The position numbers were made by a program, and so were the translations under genes. From Pseudoflavonifractor sp. MSJ-37 (GTDB lineage: Bacteria; Bacillota; Clostridia; Oscillospirales; Oscillospiraceae), in assembly GCF_018917965.1 (NCBI RefSeq), contig NZ_JAHLPP010000001.1:1116001-1180000 (forward strand): 64,000 nucleotides of DNA, read 5' to 3'. Below, in pieces: positions 52,001 through 59,958 of the stretch (positions are counted from its first letter, which is position 1; every line of letters begins with the position of its first letter). Below the pieces are notes generated by a model. That model had not been told where the DNA came from. It worked only from the letters and a program-made list of their open reading frames with translations, and ran no database searches.

Positions 52001-52633
52001 CCGGCTCAGGTAGTGGGCGTCGTTGGTGACCACCAGAGGGATCCCGGTCTCCCGGTGGAGGCGGAGGATGCCCTCGGAGACCTCCTTCTGGGCCGGCAGG
52101 CCGTGGTCCTGGAGCTCCAGATAGTAGTTCTCCGGCCCGAAGATCTCCTGCATCTCCAGGGCGTGAGCCTTGGCCCCGGCGTAGTTTCCCCCCGTGATCA
52201 GCCGGGGGACGGCTCCTGCCAGGCAGGCGGACAGGGCGATCAGGCCACCGGAGTGCTCCCGCAGAAGGTCCATGTCCACCCGGGGCTTGATGTAGAAGCC
52301 GTCGATGAAGGCCCGGGAGACCATATAGCTCAGGTTCCGGTAGCCCTCCTCGTTCCGGCACAGAAGGACCAGATGCCGGGCGCCCGCGTCCAGCTCGTGG
52401 ACCTTGTCGAAGCGGGTCCGGGGGGCCACATAGACCTCACAGCCGATGATGGGCTTGATGCCCTCGGCTTTGCAGGCCCGGTAGAAGTCGATCACGCCGT
52501 ACATGACGCCGTGGTCGGTGATCGCCACGGCCTCCTGGCCCAGGTCCTTCACCCGCTTCACCAGCCCCGGGATCCGGCAGGCGCCGTCCAGCAGGCTGTA
52601 CTCCGTATGGACATGTAGATGGACAAAGGACAT
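49094..52633 (-). CDS. dnaE: DNA polymerase III alpha subunit, DnaE type (1179 aa)
   Basis: Replicative polymerase subunit. N-terminal PHP domain (FVHLHVHTEYSLLDGACRIP, AVAITDHGVMYGVIDFYRAC). Catalytic palm with two aspartates in MPDIDVDFCIRRRQEV near 396 and GPGRGSAAGSMVAYCMRITE just before. Then come the finger/beta-binding parts, HhH and an OB-fold domain (KLTVAGVVTASKTRTTRNNT). The C-terminal tail has the beta-clamp-side region ending GEVFS. ATG at 52633; the upstream gene whiA ends 25 bp before. Gram-positive bacteria usually also have PolC; it is not in this window. Confidence 0.97.
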   Translation of the reverse strand: MSFVHLHVHTEYSLLDGACRIPGLVKRVKDLGQEAVAITDHGVMYGVIDFYRACKAEGIKPIIGCEVYVAPRTRFDKVHELDAGARHLVLLCRNEEGYRNLSYMVSRAFIDGFYIKPRVDMDLLREHSGGLIALSACLAGAVPRLITGGNYAGAKAHALEMQEIFGPENYYLELQDHGLPAQKEVSEGILRLHRETGIPLVVTNDAHYLSRTDAPMQDTLMAIQMGKTVDDPSRMRFETQEFYIKSEEEMAALFPEWPEAVENTKRIADRCEVEFEFGKYHLPEFKLPEGYTDGDAYFQKLCDEGFALRYPDAPAGYRDRLEYEMGVIRQMGFVEYFLIVSDFIGYAKRHDIPVGPGRGSAAGSMVAYCMRITEIDPMRYDLYFERFLNPERVTMPDIDVDFCIRRRQEVIEYVQRKYGTDHVAQIVTFGTMAARGAIRDVGRALDVPYADVDAIAKQVPSGPGALHITLDDALKLSKPLRESYEGDETVRRVIDTAKAIEGMPRHASTHAAGVVITKRPVYEYVPLARNDESVVTQYTMTTLEELGLLKMDFLGLRNLTVLDDAVRLVRKTDPGFSLAALPDHDPEVYQMLSEGRTSGVFQMESAGMTGVCVSLKPKDIEDITAIIALYRPGPMESIPRFIACKQDPGKISYKHPILKPILEVTYGCIVYQEQVIRIFQDMAGFSLGQADMVRRAISKKKKAQIERERKAFIYGDPERGIEGCIARGIPEQVGQDVYDEIYDFANYAFNKAHAVSYAVVCYQTAWFKCHKTREYMAALLTSVLDSSEKVAEYIGECRDCGIALLPPDINESEASFTVSGKDIRFGLAAVKGVGWGFVRDVLAEREKGPFKDFPDFCLRLFDHDLNKRVLENLIRCGAFDSMGVRRSQLLIAYGSLVDTIAQNKHKNLEGQFDLFGGGGDAAETAPVLIVPDIPEFSRRDLMNMEKETTGLYLTGHPMDEYRELAKQYAAAPIGAILTDFAREGGPERFTDGQKLTVAGVVTASKTRTTRNNTLMAYATLEDDTGSMELLVFSRVLGESSGLLKENTPIVADGRVSVRDEKPPQIMCDRIRPLAPDAGADRGEDAPTPPAGRVRKLFLRLPSEEDPRWRRILRMLLMFPGDVPLRTKFVDTERWAPAYPCQLHPLLIQELKDLLGPENVVLKTGRPEELRPLPGGEVFS

Positions 52634-52658
52634 GATGTGCCTCCTTGGTGCAGGTCCT

Positions 52659-53567
52659 CTAACCGCCCTTCCGCTCCAGCTCCAGGAGCTTGCGCAGGCG
52701 ATGGTTGAGGCAGGATTTCGTGACGGGCGGATCCATCAGCTCGGAGAGCTGGGCCAGCGTCAGCTCAGGATGCTCCACCCGGAGCTCCGCCGTGGCCCTC
52801 AGCTTGGGGGGCAGGTCCTCCAGAGCGCCCCGGGCCTCCAGGCGGCGGATGGCCTCGATCTGCTCCTGGGCGGCCTCCACCGCCTTGTCCAGGTTGGCCG
52901 CGTCGCAGTTCACCCGGCGGTTGACGCCGCCCACCACAGCCTTCTCCGCCTTGGCGTTCATGACGGCCATGGCGGACAGAGGCGCGCCGATGGCAGTCAG
53001 GAAGTCCTCGATGGCCTCACTCTGCTTGAAATAGGTGATGTAGTTGGACTTCCGGGTCGTCTCCTTGGGGGCGAACCCGGCGTCCACCAGCAGGGCACTC
53101 ATCTCCCGGCTGACGCTGTAATGGGAGGTGGCCAGCTCCAGATGGTAGCGCTTGGCCGGATCCGTCACGGACCCTCCCGCCAGGAACGCCCCCCGGAAGA
53201 AGGCCGTCCGGCAGTGTTCCTCCTCCAGAACGGCGAAATTGATGTGATGGGCCACCGTCTCCCGTGGATCGCTGCCGAAGGTCTCCCAGATCTGGGACAG
53301 CTTGTCCCGGTCCTCTACGGTGAACACCCGCTTTCCGGCGCCCTCCCACGGCTCCGCGGGCTGTCCGTCGAAGCGGAGCCGGAAGGCCTTTTTGAACAAA
53401 AGGGGCAGCCGGCGGGCAAAAGCCGCCGACTCGGTGACGATCCGCACTCCGTCCCCGGTGGAACGGCTGCAGAACAGCAGGACGCCATAGGCCTCAGCCT
53501 GGGCACAGCAGCGGCGGGAGAGCTCGTCCCGGCAAAGCTCTTCCTTGGTCTCGGATGCGAAGGACAA
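52659..53567 (-). CDS. whiA: Sporulation/division regulator WhiA (302 aa, TTG start)
   Basis: DNA-binding protein with a LAGLIDADG-like N-terminal domain and a C-terminal HTH. N-terminus SFASETKEELCRDELSRRCC, then FFRGAFLAGGSVTDPAKRYH, LVDAGFAPKETTRKSNYITY and, at the end, LTLAQLSELMDPPVTKSCLN and HRLRKLLEL (HTH). The start codon is TTG at 53567, behind GGAGGGAGCGCGTT. It sits in the conserved murB-rapZ-yvcK-whiA order. WhiA supports cell division in Firmicutes. Confidence 0.97.
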   Translation of the reverse strand: MSFASETKEELCRDELSRRCCAQAEAYGVLLFCSRSTGDGVRIVTESAAFARRLPLLFKKAFRLRFDGQPAEPWEGAGKRVFTVEDRDKLSQIWETFGSDPRETVAHHINFAVLEEEHCRTAFFRGAFLAGGSVTDPAKRYHLELATSHYSVSREMSALLVDAGFAPKETTRKSNYITYFKQSEAIEDFLTAIGAPLSAMAVMNAKAEKAVVGGVNRRVNCDAANLDKAVEAAQEQIEAIRRLEARGALEDLPPKLRATAELRVEHPELTLAQLSELMDPPVTKSCLNHRLRKLLELERKGG

Positions 53568-53581
53568 AACGCGCTCCCTCC

Positions 53582-54586
53582 TCAGAATATCCTGGTATGG
53601 GCCCGCTCCTCGTAGATGTCCATCACCGCCTGGGCCAGACGGGTGACGGAATGGCGGGCATAATTGGAGGTCTCGGAGGCGATCGGGCGACTGACCAGTT
53701 CCACCCCCAGGGCCTCAACGGCCTCCCGGTCCACCACGATGGGGGCGGCATCCTCCTCCCGGTAGCGCTCCACCAGCCCCGGACGGACCGGAGCGGAATT
53801 GCACAGGCACAGATCCACCAGTCCCGGCGCGGAGTGCTGGAGCAGGGCCGCCACGTGCTCGGAGGCGGTCATGCCCTCGGTCTCCCCGTCCTGGGTCATG
53901 ATGTTGCAGATGTACATCTTCAGCGCCCCGGAGCGGCAGACGGCCTCGGTGATGCCGTCCACCAGCAGGTCGGGGATCACGCTGGTATAGAGGCTCCCCG
54001 GCCCCAGCAGGATCAGGTCCGCCCGCCGGATGGCCTCCAGCGCGGCGGGCAGGGCGGCAGGCCGCTCCGGCAGGAGCCGCACGCTCCGGATCCGGCAGTC
54101 CTGCGCCTTTTTGAATTGGAAGATCTTAGACTCCCCTACCACAGAGGTGCCGTTCTCGAAGGTGGCCTCCAGCTGGATGTCCTCGTTGGTCACCGGCAGG
54201 ATCCGGCCCGAGATGGCCAGGACCTCGCTCATCCGGGCCACTGCCTCGTCAAAGGAAGGATAGATCCCGTTGAGGGCCGCCAAGATCAGGTTGCCGAAGG
54301 ACTGTCCCGTGAGCCCCCCGGAGCCCTCCGGGAAGCGGTAGCTCAGAAGCTGTTCCATCACCGGCTCGGCATTGGCCAGGGCCTCCATGCAGTGGCGGAT
54401 GTCCCCCGGCGGGGGCATCCCCAGGTCCCGGCGGAGGACGCCGGAGCCGCCGCCGTCGTCCGCCACGGTGACGATGGCGGTCAGATCCTCCGTATGCAGT
54501 TTCAGGCCCCGGAGCATGGTGGACAGTCCCGTCCCCCCTCCGATGGCCACGATCTTCGGGCCCCGCCGTCTGGTCGATGCGCTCAT
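53582..54586 (-). CDS. yvcK: Gluconeogenesis factor YvcK/CofD-like (334 aa)
   Basis: UDP-sugar-binding protein needed for growth on gluconeogenic carbon sources and for correct cell-wall enzyme placement. N-terminus KIVAIGGGTGLSTMLRGLKL, VTVADDGGGSGVLRRDLGMP, PPGDIRHCMEALANAEPVME, then ALEAIRRADLILLGPGSLYT and SVIPDLLVDG are family signatures. ATG at 54586 follows GGGGAGGACAGCAC; the 12 upstream codons are unsupported. It ends 14 bp before whiA and its TGA overlaps the whiA ribosome binding site. Confidence 0.97.
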   Translation of the reverse strand: MSASTRRRGPKIVAIGGGTGLSTMLRGLKLHTEDLTAIVTVADDGGGSGVLRRDLGMPPPGDIRHCMEALANAEPVMEQLLSYRFPEGSGGLTGQSFGNLILAALNGIYPSFDEAVARMSEVLAISGRILPVTNEDIQLEATFENGTSVVGESKIFQFKKAQDCRIRSVRLLPERPAALPAALEAIRRADLILLGPGSLYTSVIPDLLVDGITEAVCRSGALKMYICNIMTQDGETEGMTASEHVAALLQHSAPGLVDLCLCNSAPVRPGLVERYREEDAAPIVVDREAVEALGVELVSRPIASETSNYARHSVTRLAQAVMDIYEERAHTRIF

Positions 54587-54614
54587 GTGCTGTCCTCCCC
54601 ATCTGCCGTCCGGC

Positions 54615-55475
54615 TCACGCACGGGTCATGTCCCGGTGGTTCTCGCTGGCAGTGTAGCCCTTCTGGCGGATGAACTCCGCCAGGGCCCGGGTCATGGCCA
54701 CGGACCGGTGCTGGCCGCCGGTACAGCCCACGGCGATCACCAGCATGGTCTTGCCCTCCGCCACGTACTGGGGCAGGAGGAAGCTCATCAGGCTCTCCAG
54801 ATGGGCCATGAATTCCCGGGTCTGCTGATAATGGAAGATGAAGGAGCGCACCGGTTCATCCAGCCCGGTCTGATGGCGCAGCTCCGCGATGTAGTAGGGG
54901 TTGGGCAGGAACCGCACGTCGAACACCAGATCGGCCTCGATAGGGATGCCGTACTTGAAGCCGAAGGAGATCACGTTGACGCTCATGGCGTGGGCCTCCT
55001 GCCCATCGCCGAAGAGGCGCAGGACCTCCCCCCGGAGCTTGGCCGTGGTGAGGGCGGTGGTGTCGATCAGGTACTCCGCCCGCTGGCGCACCGGCTTGAG
55101 GGTCTCCCGCTCCTTCTGGGCGGCCTCGGACAGGGGCTCGCCCTCCCGGGCCAATGGATGCATCCGCCGGGTCTCCTTGTAGCGCTTGATGATGGTCTCG
55201 GTGCTGGCCTCCACGAAGAGGATCTGATAGGCACAGTCCATGTCCCGCAGGGCATCCAGGCTCTCGAAGAGGTCGTCGAAGGTATGTCCGCCCCGGATGT
55301 CTGTGACCAGGGCCACCCGGTCATATTTGCCGTGGCCGGCCATGCACAGCTCCGCGAATTTGGGGATCAGCGGGGCGGGCATATTGTCCACCACATAGAA
55401 CCCCATGTCCTCCATAAAGGAGGCGACCTTGCTCTTGCCCGCGCCGGACAGACCGGAGATGATGATGAATTCCAT
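54615..55475 (-). CDS. rapZ: RNase adapter protein / nucleotide-binding RapZ (286 aa)
   Basis: P-loop protein; in E. coli it directs GlmZ RNA to RNase E, in Firmicutes its exact role is less clear. It shows IIISGLSGAGKSKVASFMED with Walker A at about 8-15, FYVVDNMPAPLIPKFAE, and the C-terminal block YYIAELRHQTGLDEPVRSFI, then IAVGCTGGQHRSVAMTRALA. Length and start are typical. It lies between murB (42 bp) and yvcK (28 bp). Confidence 0.97.
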   Translation of the reverse strand: MEFIIISGLSGAGKSKVASFMEDMGFYVVDNMPAPLIPKFAELCMAGHGKYDRVALVTDIRGGHTFDDLFESLDALRDMDCAYQILFVEASTETIIKRYKETRRMHPLAREGEPLSEAAQKERETLKPVRQRAEYLIDTTALTTAKLRGEVLRLFGDGQEAHAMSVNVISFGFKYGIPIEADLVFDVRFLPNPYYIAELRHQTGLDEPVRSFIFHYQQTREFMAHLESLMSFLLPQYVAEGKTMLVIAVGCTGGQHRSVAMTRALAEFIRQKGYTASENHRDMTRA

Positions 55476-55517
55476 ACGATCCTTCCCTTTCCTTCTCTGC
55501 TCTCTGGAACGTCCCGG

Positions 55518-56432
55518 TCAGATGCCCAGCGTACGGACCTCCAGCTCCAGCTCCACGCCGGTCTCCTGCCGGACCCGGGCCCGGACCTGACCGATCAGGG
55601 CCAGCATATCGGCGCAGGTGGCGCCGCCCCGGTTGATGAGGAAGCCGCTGTGCTTCTCCGACACCTGAGCCCCGCCCACGGTGAGGCCCTTCAGGCCGCA
55701 CTGCTCGATCAGGGCGGCGGCGAAATGGCCCTCCGGCCGCTTGAAGGTGCTGCCCGCGCTGGGATGTTCCAGCGGCTGTTTGGCCTTCCGCCGGGCGGCC
55801 AGGTCCTCCATCCGGGCCCGGATCTGAGCAGGGTCTCCGGTGGCTAGGGCGAACCGGGCAGACAGGAGCATCCGCTCCCCGTCCAGAAAGGCGCTGTGCC
55901 GGTAGGACAGCTCGCATTCCGCCGCCGGCAGGGTCCGGAGTTCCCCCTCCCGGTCCAGCAGGACCACCTCCCGCAGGATCTGGGCGATCTCACCGCCGTA
56001 GGCTCCTGCGTTCATGGTCACGGCTCCGCCCACCGTGCCGGGGATGCCGTGGGCGAACTCCGATCCGGTGAGGCCTCGCTCCAGCGCGAAGTTGGCCAGC
56101 CGGGACAGGAGGGTCCCGCTCCCGGCGGTGATGATGCCGTCCCGCTCCTCCAGCGTACTCAGGCCGTCGAAGGTCTTGATGAGGAAGCCCTCATAGCCCT
56201 CGTCCGCCGCCAGGATATTGGAGCCATTGCCCAAAAAGACCGGCCGGATGTCCAGCGCCCGCGCGGCGCGGACGGCCTGGGCCGCCTCCTCCGCCGAGCG
56301 GGGCAGGGCCATCAGCCGGGCCGGACCGCCGATCCGGAACGAGGTGTGGCGAGCCAGGGGCTCCTGCTCTCTCAGCTCCAGACCGGGGCAGACGCGGGCC
56401 AGTTCTCGGGTCAGTGCGGCGTATCTATCCAT
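55518..56432 (-). CDS. murB: UDP-N-acetylmuramate dehydrogenase MurB (304 aa)
   Basis: FAD enzyme that reduces UDP-GlcNAc-enolpyruvate to UDP-MurNAc in peptidoglycan synthesis. FAD-binding half with ARHTSFRIGGPARLMALPRS, FLGNGSNILAADEGYEGFLI and GSEFAHGIPGTVGGAVTMNA (PGTVGG). Substrate side with QPLEHPSAGSTFKRPEGHFA, AALIEQCGLKG and SEKHSGFLINRGGATCADML. It is a type II MurB by length. GGAGGACCTTCC precedes the ATG. First gene of the murB-rapZ-yvcK-whiA-dnaE-cls run. Confidence 0.97.
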   Translation of the reverse strand: MDRYAALTRELARVCPGLELREQEPLARHTSFRIGGPARLMALPRSAEEAAQAVRAARALDIRPVFLGNGSNILAADEGYEGFLIKTFDGLSTLEERDGIITAGSGTLLSRLANFALERGLTGSEFAHGIPGTVGGAVTMNAGAYGGEIAQILREVVLLDREGELRTLPAAECELSYRHSAFLDGERMLLSARFALATGDPAQIRARMEDLAARRKAKQPLEHPSAGSTFKRPEGHFAAALIEQCGLKGLTVGGAQVSEKHSGFLINRGGATCADMLALIGQVRARVRQETGVELELEVRTLGI

Positions 56433-56525
56433 GGAAGGTCCTCCAAGCTCTCATACTATGACATTTTATTATACCAGCTCCGGCCGAAAAATAGAAGAGG
56501 CGGCAGAAACTTCGTCAAGAGAAAT

Positions 56526-56573
56526 AAAAAGACGTCCCTCCCGGAGCCGGATGGCTCTCCCAGAGGGGCGTCC
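56526..56573 (-). terminator. Terminator of the his operon
   Basis: On the minus strand GGACGCCCCTCTGGGAGAGCC and GGCTCCGGGAGGGACGTC form an imperfect long stem around ATCC, followed by TTTTTATTT. It begins 12 bp after hisE and separates the operon from murB. Confidence 0.8.
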
Positions 56574-56584
56574 TCTCTTTTTAT

Positions 56585-56917
56585 TCAGGACTCGTGGTCC
56601 ACCTGATGGAACTGCTTCAGGTTGCCGATCTTCTTGCTGCGGCGGTCCAGCTCGTCCAGCACCGCATCCAGCGGGATGCCCTGGTCCACCATCATGACCA
56701 TCAGGTGGTAGATCAGATCGGAGATCTCTCCCACCGTCTCCTCCTGCCTGCCGTTCTTGGCGGCGATGATGGTCTCCGCAGACTCCTCGCCCACCTTCTT
56801 CAGGATCTTGTCCAGGCCCTTCTCGAACAGATAGCAGGTGTAGGACCCCTCCTGAGGCTCGCTCTTCCGGCCCAGGACCACCTGATAAAGGTCCTGGAGC
56901 ACATCGTTCTCCCGCAT
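56585..56917 (-). CDS. hisE: Phosphoribosyl-ATP pyrophosphatase HisE (110 aa)
   Basis: Second step of histidine synthesis, hydrolysis of PR-ATP to PR-AMP. It has an all-alpha MazG-like fold: GSYTCYLFEKGLDKILKKVG, EESAETIIAAKNGRQEETVG and EISDLIYHLMVMMVDQGIPL, with the Glu-rich metal site EESAE and E..D. ATG at 56917 with GGAG 8 nt upstream is preferred to a GTG three codons earlier. Last gene of the operon. Confidence 0.96.
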   Translation of the reverse strand: MRENDVLQDLYQVVLGRKSEPQEGSYTCYLFEKGLDKILKKVGEESAETIIAAKNGRQEETVGEISDLIYHLMVMMVDQGIPLDAVLDELDRRSKKIGNLKQFHQVDHES

Positions 56918-56922
56918 GATGC

Positions 56923-57255
56923 TCACTCCTTCTCATCCATCGGTATCTCGTTGAAAAAACAGCTCCGGGCCCCGGTATGGCAGGTGGGGCCGTCCGGGCG
57001 GCAGAAGTAGAGCAGGGTGTCGGTGTCGCAGTCGGTCACCATCCGCTCCACATGGAGGAAATGTCCGGAGCTCTCCCCCTTGTTCCACAGCTTTTGACGG
57101 CTCCGGCTCCAGAACCAGGCCGTCTTGGTCCTGAGCGTCCGCTCCACCGCCTCCCGGTCGGTGAAGCCCAGCATCAGGATATCCTTGCTCTCCACGTCCT
57201 GCACGATCACAGGGATCAGGTCGGACTTGGTGAAGAGCTGGTCCAAATCGAACAT
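56923..57255 (-). CDS. hisI: Phosphoribosyl-AMP cyclohydrolase HisI (110 aa)
   Basis: Third step, ring opening of PR-AMP; zinc- and magnesium-dependent. It shows IPVIVQDVESKDILMLGFTD, TAWFWSRSRQKLWNKGESSG, then DCDTDTLLYFCRPDGPTCHT with the metal aspartates (D-x-D-x-D) and Cys ligands. The start at 57255 follows GAGGAGGAGAAGATCG. HisI and HisE are separate proteins here. Confidence 0.96.
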   Translation of the reverse strand: MFDLDQLFTKSDLIPVIVQDVESKDILMLGFTDREAVERTLRTKTAWFWSRSRQKLWNKGESSGHFLHVERMVTDCDTDTLLYFCRPDGPTCHTGARSCFFNEIPMDEKE

Positions 57256-57272
57256 CGATCTTCTCCTCCTCA

Positions 57273-58028
57273 TCAGCGGACCGGGATGCCCCGTCCCCGC
57301 AGATAGTCTTTCACCTGAGGCACAGTCAGCTCCCCGAAGTGGAAGAGGGACGCCGCCAGCGCGGCGTCACAGCCGGTCTTTTCAAAGACCTCCGCGAAGT
57401 GTTCCAGACAGCCGCAGCCGCCGGAGGCGATCACCGGGATGTCCACGGCCTCCACCACTGCCTTGGTCATGGGCAGGTCGAAGCCCGCCTTGGTGCCGTC
57501 GGTGTCCATAGAGGTCAGCAGGATCTCTCCTGCCCCCAGGGCCTGGCCCTGCCGCACCCACTCGATCAGGTCCAGGCCGGTAGGCTTCCGGCCGCCGGCC
57601 ACGACCACCTCCCAGCCGCCGTCGCCTCTGGCTTTGGCATCCACCGCCAGCACCACACACTGGGAGCCGAAGCGCTCCGCCGCCCGGGCGATCAGCTGGG
57701 GATCTGCCACCGCCGCCGAGTTCACCGAGATCTTGTCGGCCCCGGCCCGGAGGAGCTGGGTGAAGTCCTCCACAGAGCGGATGCCGCCGCCCACCGTCAG
57801 GGGGACGAACACCTGTCTGGCGGTGCGCTCCACCACGTCAGCCACGGTCTTACGGGCCTCCACCGTAGCGGTGATGTCCAGAAACACCACCTCGTCGGCG
57901 CCCTGGTCCGAGTAGTACTTGGCCAACTCCACCGGGTCGCCCGCGTCCCGGATGTTCACGAAGTTGACGCCCTTCACCACCCGGCCGTCCCGCACGTCCA
58001 GGCAGGGGATGATCCGTTTCGCTAACAT
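57273..58028 (-). CDS. hisF: Imidazole glycerol phosphate synthase, cyclase subunit HisF (251 aa)
   Basis: TIM barrel that makes imidazole glycerol phosphate and AICAR with ammonia from HisH. N-terminus [20 protein letters not shown] with the catalytic Asp11, [35 protein letters not shown], and [12 protein letters not shown] with the second catalytic Asp. Its start overlaps the hisA end by 7 bp. Confidence 0.97.
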   Translation of the reverse strand: MLAKRIIPCLDVRDGRVVKGVNFVNIRDAGDPVELAKYYSDQGADEVVFLDITATVEARKTVADVVERTARQVFVPLTVGGGIRSVEDFTQLLRAGADKISVNSAAVADPQLIARAAERFGSQCVVLAVDAKARGDGGWEVVVAGGRKPTGLDLIEWVRQGQALGAGEILLTSMDTDGTKAGFDLPMTKAVVEAVDIPVIASGGCGCLEHFAEVFEKTGCDAALAASLFHFGELTVPQVKDYLRGRGIPVR

Positions 58029-58744
58029 TGGGGGCCTCCCTCCCGCACTGCGGCGGCCAGGTCCAGGGTCCCCGCATAGTACGCCTTGCCGATGATGGCA
58101 CCGTAGAGGCCCATCTCATGGAGCTTCCGGATGTCCTCATTGCTGGACACGCCGCCGGAGGCCGTGATCTGGCCCTTCCACACCTTCTGGAGGGCGGCCA
58201 GGCTCTGGAAGGCCGGACCGGTCAGAGTGCCGTCGGTGTCGATGTCGGTGAAGATGATGGTCTCCACCCCTTCCTCCGCCAGCGTTTTGGCAAAGTCCAG
58301 ATAGTCCAGGCCGGAGTCCTGTTCCCAGCCGGCGGTGCGGACCCGCCCGTCCCGGGCGTCCACGCCCACAGCGATCCGGGCGCCGTAGCGCGCCGCCGCT
58401 GCTTTCAAAAAGTCCGGATCGCTGACCGCCGCCGAACCGATCACGGCCCGCCAGACGCCCAGCGCGAACACTGCCTCCAGGTCGGCCATGGAACGGATGC
58501 CGCCGCCCAGCTCCACCTTCAGGCCGGACTTCTCGGCCACGTCCTTTACGATGGCCCCGTTCCGGCGCATGCCGTCCCGGGCCCCGTCCAGATCCACCAT
58601 GTGGATGTGCCGGGCCCCCGCCGCGTAGAACGCGGCGGCGGTGGCCACGGGGTCCTCCGCCACCTGATGGGCCGTGGCGAAATCCCCTTTATACAGACGG
58701 ACGACTTTTCCGTCCTTCAAGTCGATGGCAGGAAACAAGATCAT
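58022..58744 (-). CDS. hisA: ProFAR isomerase HisA (240 aa)
   Basis: TIM-barrel isomerase, fourth step. It has [20 protein letters not shown] with the catalytic Asp8, [33 protein letters not shown] and [20 protein letters not shown] with the second Asp, then [20 protein letters not shown]. It overlaps hisH by 4 bp and hisF by 7 bp. Confidence 0.97.
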   Translation of the reverse strand: MILFPAIDLKDGKVVRLYKGDFATAHQVAEDPVATAAAFYAAGARHIHMVDLDGARDGMRRNGAIVKDVAEKSGLKVELGGGIRSMADLEAVFALGVWRAVIGSAAVSDPDFLKAAAARYGARIAVGVDARDGRVRTAGWEQDSGLDYLDFAKTLAEEGVETIIFTDIDTDGTLTGPAFQSLAALQKVWKGQITASGGVSSNEDIRKLHEMGLYGAIIGKAYYAGTLDLAAAVREGGPQC

Positions 58745-59349
58745 CGGCTCAAACCTCCGAAATTCTTCAAGATCTGCAGGCCGGCCTCACCGCTCTTCTC
58801 CGGGTGGAACTGACAGCCGAACACGTTCCCGTTCTGGACCGCCGCCACCACCGGGCCGCCGTAGTCGGTGTAGGCCGCCACCTGGGCGGGGTCCCCGCTG
58901 ACACCGCAGAAGGAGTGGACGAAGTACACGCAGGTGCCCTCCTCCAGCCCCGCGAACAGGGGCGAGGGGTTCGGAAAGCGCAGGCTGTTCCAGCCGATGT
59001 GGGGGAGCTTATAGGGGGTCTCGATCCGCCGGACGGACCCGGCGACCAGCCCCAGCCCCTCACAGGGCCGGACCTCCTCCCCCCGCTGGAAGAGGAGCTG
59101 CATCCCCAGACAGATGCCCAGGATCGGTTTGCGCTCAGCCTGCTCCAGCACCACCCGTTCCAGACCGGCGGCCCGCAGGCGCTCCGCCGCGTCGGGGAAG
59201 GCCCCCACGCCGGGGAGGATGATGGAATCGGCCCGCTCCAGCTCCGCCGGATCGCCGGTGATCCGGGTGGCCAGCCCCAGATAGTCCATGGCGTTGGTGA
59301 CGCTCTTCAGATTGCCCACGCCGTAATCCACGACTGCCGTATAGCCCAT
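58741..59349 (-). CDS. hisH: Imidazole glycerol phosphate synthase, glutaminase subunit HisH (202 aa)
   Basis: Class I glutamine amidotransferase that feeds ammonia to HisF. VVDYGVGNLKSVTNAMDYLG, PILGICLGMQLLFQRGEEVR with the nucleophile Cys near 80, and the His-Glu pair in NVFGCQFHPEKSGEAGLQIL. The start at 59349 follows AAGGGGGT and overlaps the hisB stop by one base; the extra 41 codons upstream are shadow of hisB. Confidence 0.97.
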   Translation of the reverse strand: MGYTAVVDYGVGNLKSVTNAMDYLGLATRITGDPAELERADSIILPGVGAFPDAAERLRAAGLERVVLEQAERKPILGICLGMQLLFQRGEEVRPCEGLGLVAGSVRRIETPYKLPHIGWNSLRFPNPSPLFAGLEEGTCVYFVHSFCGVSGDPAQVAAYTDYGGPVVAAVQNGNVFGCQFHPEKSGEAGLQILKNFGGLSR

Positions 59350-59924
59350 CACAGTACCCCCTTGGTGGAGACCACCCCGCCGCCTTCGATCTTCACGGCG
59401 TCCTTCAGGGCCAGGCCGAGGGACTTGAACAATCCCTCGGTGATGTGGTGGGCGTTGTCCCCGTAGGGGCATTTCTGGTGGAGAGTCAGGCCGGCGTTCA
59501 CCGCCAGGGCCCGCATGAACTCCACCGTCAGGCAGGCGTCATAGTCCCCGATCATGGGCTGGGGCATGGGGGCGTCGAACACCAGGAAGGGCCGGTTGGA
59601 GCAGTCCAGCGCCGTGAAGCACAGGGCCTCGTCCATAGGCACATAGGCCGAGCCGAAGCGGCGGATGCCCTTCTTGTCGCCCAGGGCCTCGCGAACGGCC
59701 TGTCCCAAAACGATGCCGGTGTCCTCCACCGTATGGTGGCCGTCCACATAGAGGTCGCCGGTCACCTTCAGCTCCAGGCCGAACCGGGCGTAGAAGGCGA
59801 AGGCGGTCAGCATATGGTCGAAGAACCCGATCCCGGTGGACACCGCGACCGGTCCCCCGTCCAGGGACAGCTTCAGGGAGATGTCGGTCTCCTTGGTGGT
59901 CCTCGTCAGTTCCGCAGTACGCAT
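59349..59924 (-). CDS. hisB: Imidazoleglycerol-phosphate dehydratase HisB (191 aa)
   Basis: Manganese enzyme for the sixth step. It shows DGGPVAVSTGIGFFDHMLTA, YVDGHHTVEDTGIVLGQAVR (His and Glu ligands) and KCPYGDNAHHITEGLFKSLG, the second HHxxE. It is monofunctional, so histidinol-phosphatase must be elsewhere. ATG at 59924 follows AAGGAGACGCTCCC. Confidence 0.97.
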   Translation of the reverse strand: MRTAELTRTTKETDISLKLSLDGGPVAVSTGIGFFDHMLTAFAFYARFGLELKVTGDLYVDGHHTVEDTGIVLGQAVREALGDKKGIRRFGSAYVPMDEALCFTALDCSNRPFLVFDAPMPQPMIGDYDACLTVEFMRALAVNAGLTLHQKCPYGDNAHHITEGLFKSLGLALKDAVKIEGGGVVSTKGVL

Positions 59925-59958
59925 GGGAGCGTCTCCTTTCTCTCGTCGCATCCCGGGA

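Noticed and set aside
50669-52618. Open frame of 649 codons on the plus strand opposite dnaE
   Set aside because: Shadow of dnaE in GC-rich DNA: low-complexity composition, no ribosome binding site, and the minus-strand protein is a clear polymerase. The same holds for the long plus-strand frames opposite cls, yvcK, rapZ, hisZ and hsdR.
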